64,000 nucleotides of DNA from contig NZ_QTJV01000002.1 in the NCBI RefSeq assembly GCF_003412465.1, positions 186,001 through 250,000 on the forward strand, given 5' to 3'. Below are positions 62,600 through 64,000 of the stretch, in pieces. The stretch comes from Chitinophaga silvisoli. Its GTDB lineage: Bacteria; Bacteroidota; Bacteroidia; Chitinophagales; Chitinophagaceae. A program made the translations under genes and the position numbers. Every line of letters begins with the position of its first letter. The first letter of the stretch is position 1. Below the pieces are notes generated by a model that worked only from the letters and a program-made list of their open reading frames with translations, had not been told where the DNA came from and searched no databases.

Positions 62600-64000
62600 A
62601 TGTTAAAGAAAACAATTTCCTTTTTGTTAGTGGCTCTTTTATGCCAGTTTGCAACATACAATGCGGATGCCAGACAAAAGATCAACACACTTCATCCTGA
62701 ACCCAAAATTATTAATATTGTCAACTTCATCCGGGATATCGAGCCAAGGGATCCCAACATTACCAGGGACGTGCTATACCAGACAGTTGTTAACCAGATT
62801 AAGCTAATGAAGCAATATCATCTAGGCGGTACATTCTTATTACAATATGATGCGTTAATCGATAAGCGTTACCAGGATCTATTAAAAACGTTGCCGAAAG
62901 ATCAGTTTGAAATTGGTGGATGGTGGGAGCTTCCGCAACAACTGATAGAAAAAGCAGGTATTCAATGGCGTGGAAAATATTCCTGGGACTGGCATTCTGA
63001 TGTTGGTTTTTCTGTAGGGTATACTCCTGCCGAGAGAGAAAAGATTATTGATGTTTACTTCACTGATTTTAAGGAGATTTTTGGGTATTACCCAAAATCC
63101 ATAGCATCCTGGGTCATTGATGCACATTCACTGAACTATATGTATGATAAGTATAAGATCGTTGCCACTGCAAACTGCAAAGACCAGGTAGGGACAGATG
63201 GATTTACCCTCTGGGGAGGCTATTGGAACCAGGCTTATTATCCAAGCCGTGTAAATGCCTATATGCCTGCACAGCACGCGTCTAAACAACTTCCGGTACC
63301 GGTGTTCAGAATGCTTGGAAGCGATCCTATCAGGCAATATGCCGATGGTCGGACAGTAACCACTCTTGAACCTGTTTACAATCATGCAGGTGGTAATGAG
63401 CAATGGATTAATTGGTTTTTCCAATGTTTTTCCGGTGACCTCTCATTAGGATTCAATTATACGCAGGCCGGGCAGGAAAATTCTTTCACCTGGGAGGCTA
63501 TGAGGAAAGGTCTGGAATTGCAAATGCCTATCATCGCCCAATTAAAACGTGAAGGGAAAGTACGTGTAGAGACCATGGAAAAGTCAGGAAGATGGTTCAG
63601 GGAGTCATATCCCTTAACCCCGGCGACTACATTTACTGTAAGTAAAGATTTACCGGGAAGCAACAAGAAAACTATTTGGTTCAACAGCCGTTTCTACAGG
63701 ATCAATATACTTTGGGAGAATGGTACAATGCGTATTACAGATATTCATTTGTTCAACGAAAACATTCCTGATAAATACCTGGAAAATGTAACTAAAAGCA
63801 ATCAGAGCTTCTTTTATACGCTTCCGCTTGTAGATGGTTTTCAATGGGGGAAAGCCGGGAAACCTGAGGGATTCCGTTTAATGATGAACAAAGACGGCCA
63901 GGAAGTTCCGATACATGGAAAGGACCCGGTTTTTGCAAATGTAAATACAACTACAGCGCGGGCTACCTGGCCTTTAGAGAATGGCTCATTGGAAATAGAA
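62600..64000 (+). CDS. secreted deacetylase/glycosidase-like barrel protein, 3' end outside window
   Basis: The frame is open from ATG 62600 to the right edge (467 codons and continuing). It starts with a signal peptide (TISFLLVALLCQFATYNADA). The barrel-like domain shows NFIRDIEPRDPNI, QYHLGGTFLLQYDAL, EIGGWWELPQQL, a GYYPKSIASWVIDAHSLNYM strand and later QPAQ-type loops; this resembles NodB/GH57-like catalytic barrels of Bacteroidota polysaccharide loci, but no classical deacetylase motif set is evident. It follows the GH78 gene in the same direction. Specific activity unknown; carbohydrate-active is an inference. Confidence 0.6.
   Translation, partial: MLKKTISFLLVALLCQFATYNADARQKINTLHPEPKIINIVNFIRDIEPRDPNITRDVLYQTVVNQIKLMKQYHLGGTFLLQYDALIDKRYQDLLKTLPKDQFEIGGWWELPQQLIEKAGIQWRGKYSWDWHSDVGFSVGYTPAEREKIIDVYFTDFKEIFGYYPKSIASWVIDAHSLNYMYDKYKIVATANCKDQVGTDGFTLWGGYWNQAYYPSRVNAYMPAQHASKQLPVPVFRMLGSDPIRQYADGRTVTTLEPVYNHAGGNEQWINWFFQCFSGDLSLGFNYTQAGQENSFTWEAMRKGLELQMPIIAQLKREGKVRVETMEKSGRWFRESYPLTPATTFTVSKDLPGSNKKTIWFNSRFYRINILWENGTMRITDIHLFNENIPDKYLENVTKSNQSFFYTLPLVDGFQWGKAGKPEGFRLMMNKDGQEVPIHGKDPVFANVNTTTARATWPLENGSLEIE

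Overview
The window reads as chromosomal DNA of a gliding Bacteroidota, most like the Chitinophagaceae (Chitinophaga type). Pointers are the Gld gliding proteins (GldB end, GldF, GldG), a MurF-alanine racemase fusion, a bacteroidetes-type LspA, a T9SS sorting tail on a large rhamnosidase, DUF5777/YceI/cytochrome lipoprotein and PadR/FtsX-permease pairs, methylmalonyl-CoA genes, and promoters of the TTTG-N19-TAnnTTTG type. The organism name itself is an inference.

Region 1 (1-8.4 kb): the 3' part of gldB, an XRE regulator, a sorbosone-dehydrogenase/cytochrome c lipoprotein, apaG, a small metalloprotease-like protein, the DUF5777-YceI-cytochrome operon with a very long terminal hairpin, and murF. 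Region 2 (8.4-22.6 kb) is core metabolism: methylmalonyl-CoA epimerase, a cysteine desulfurase followed by an IscU-like protein that lacks two of the three usual cluster ligands, gldF-gldG, murF-alr, lspA, a TonB-dependent receptor, a TauE/SafE transporter and fumC.

Region 3 (22.6-26 kb) is the most unusual. A hairpin-bearing repeat array lies upstream of fumC. Next to it, all on the minus strand, is a putative operon: a lanthipeptide-type precursor peptide, a perfect palindrome, an S41 protease and a four-TM LytS-type histidine kinase, perhaps followed by a tiny secreted protein. The layout suggests peptide maturation or peptide signalling, but no modification enzyme or response regulator is visible. 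Region 4 (26-35.4 kb) is again mostly core: enoyl-CoA hydratase, B12-binding protein, glnS and gltX (convergent), a polysaccharide deacetylase, a lipoprotein with an orphaned paralogue tail, tatD and ansA.

Region 5 (35.4-42.5 kb) is accessory and starts at a tRNA-Ser(GGA): a deoxyinosine-glycosylase pseudogene with an in-frame amber codon, a GIY-YIG protein, an SH3 lipoprotein, a DUF3892 protein, a hipBA toxin-antitoxin pair with a visible operator, a decayed group II intron and a secreted EEP/jacalin-like protein. Region 6 (42.9-58.7 kb) holds a PadR-permease pair, AraC and Crp/Fnr regulators, short-chain dehydrogenases, small redox or detoxification enzymes, and several gene remnants. Region 7 (58.9-64 kb) carries a multidomain GH78 rhamnosidase and the start of a second secreted carbohydrate-active-type protein that runs off the window.
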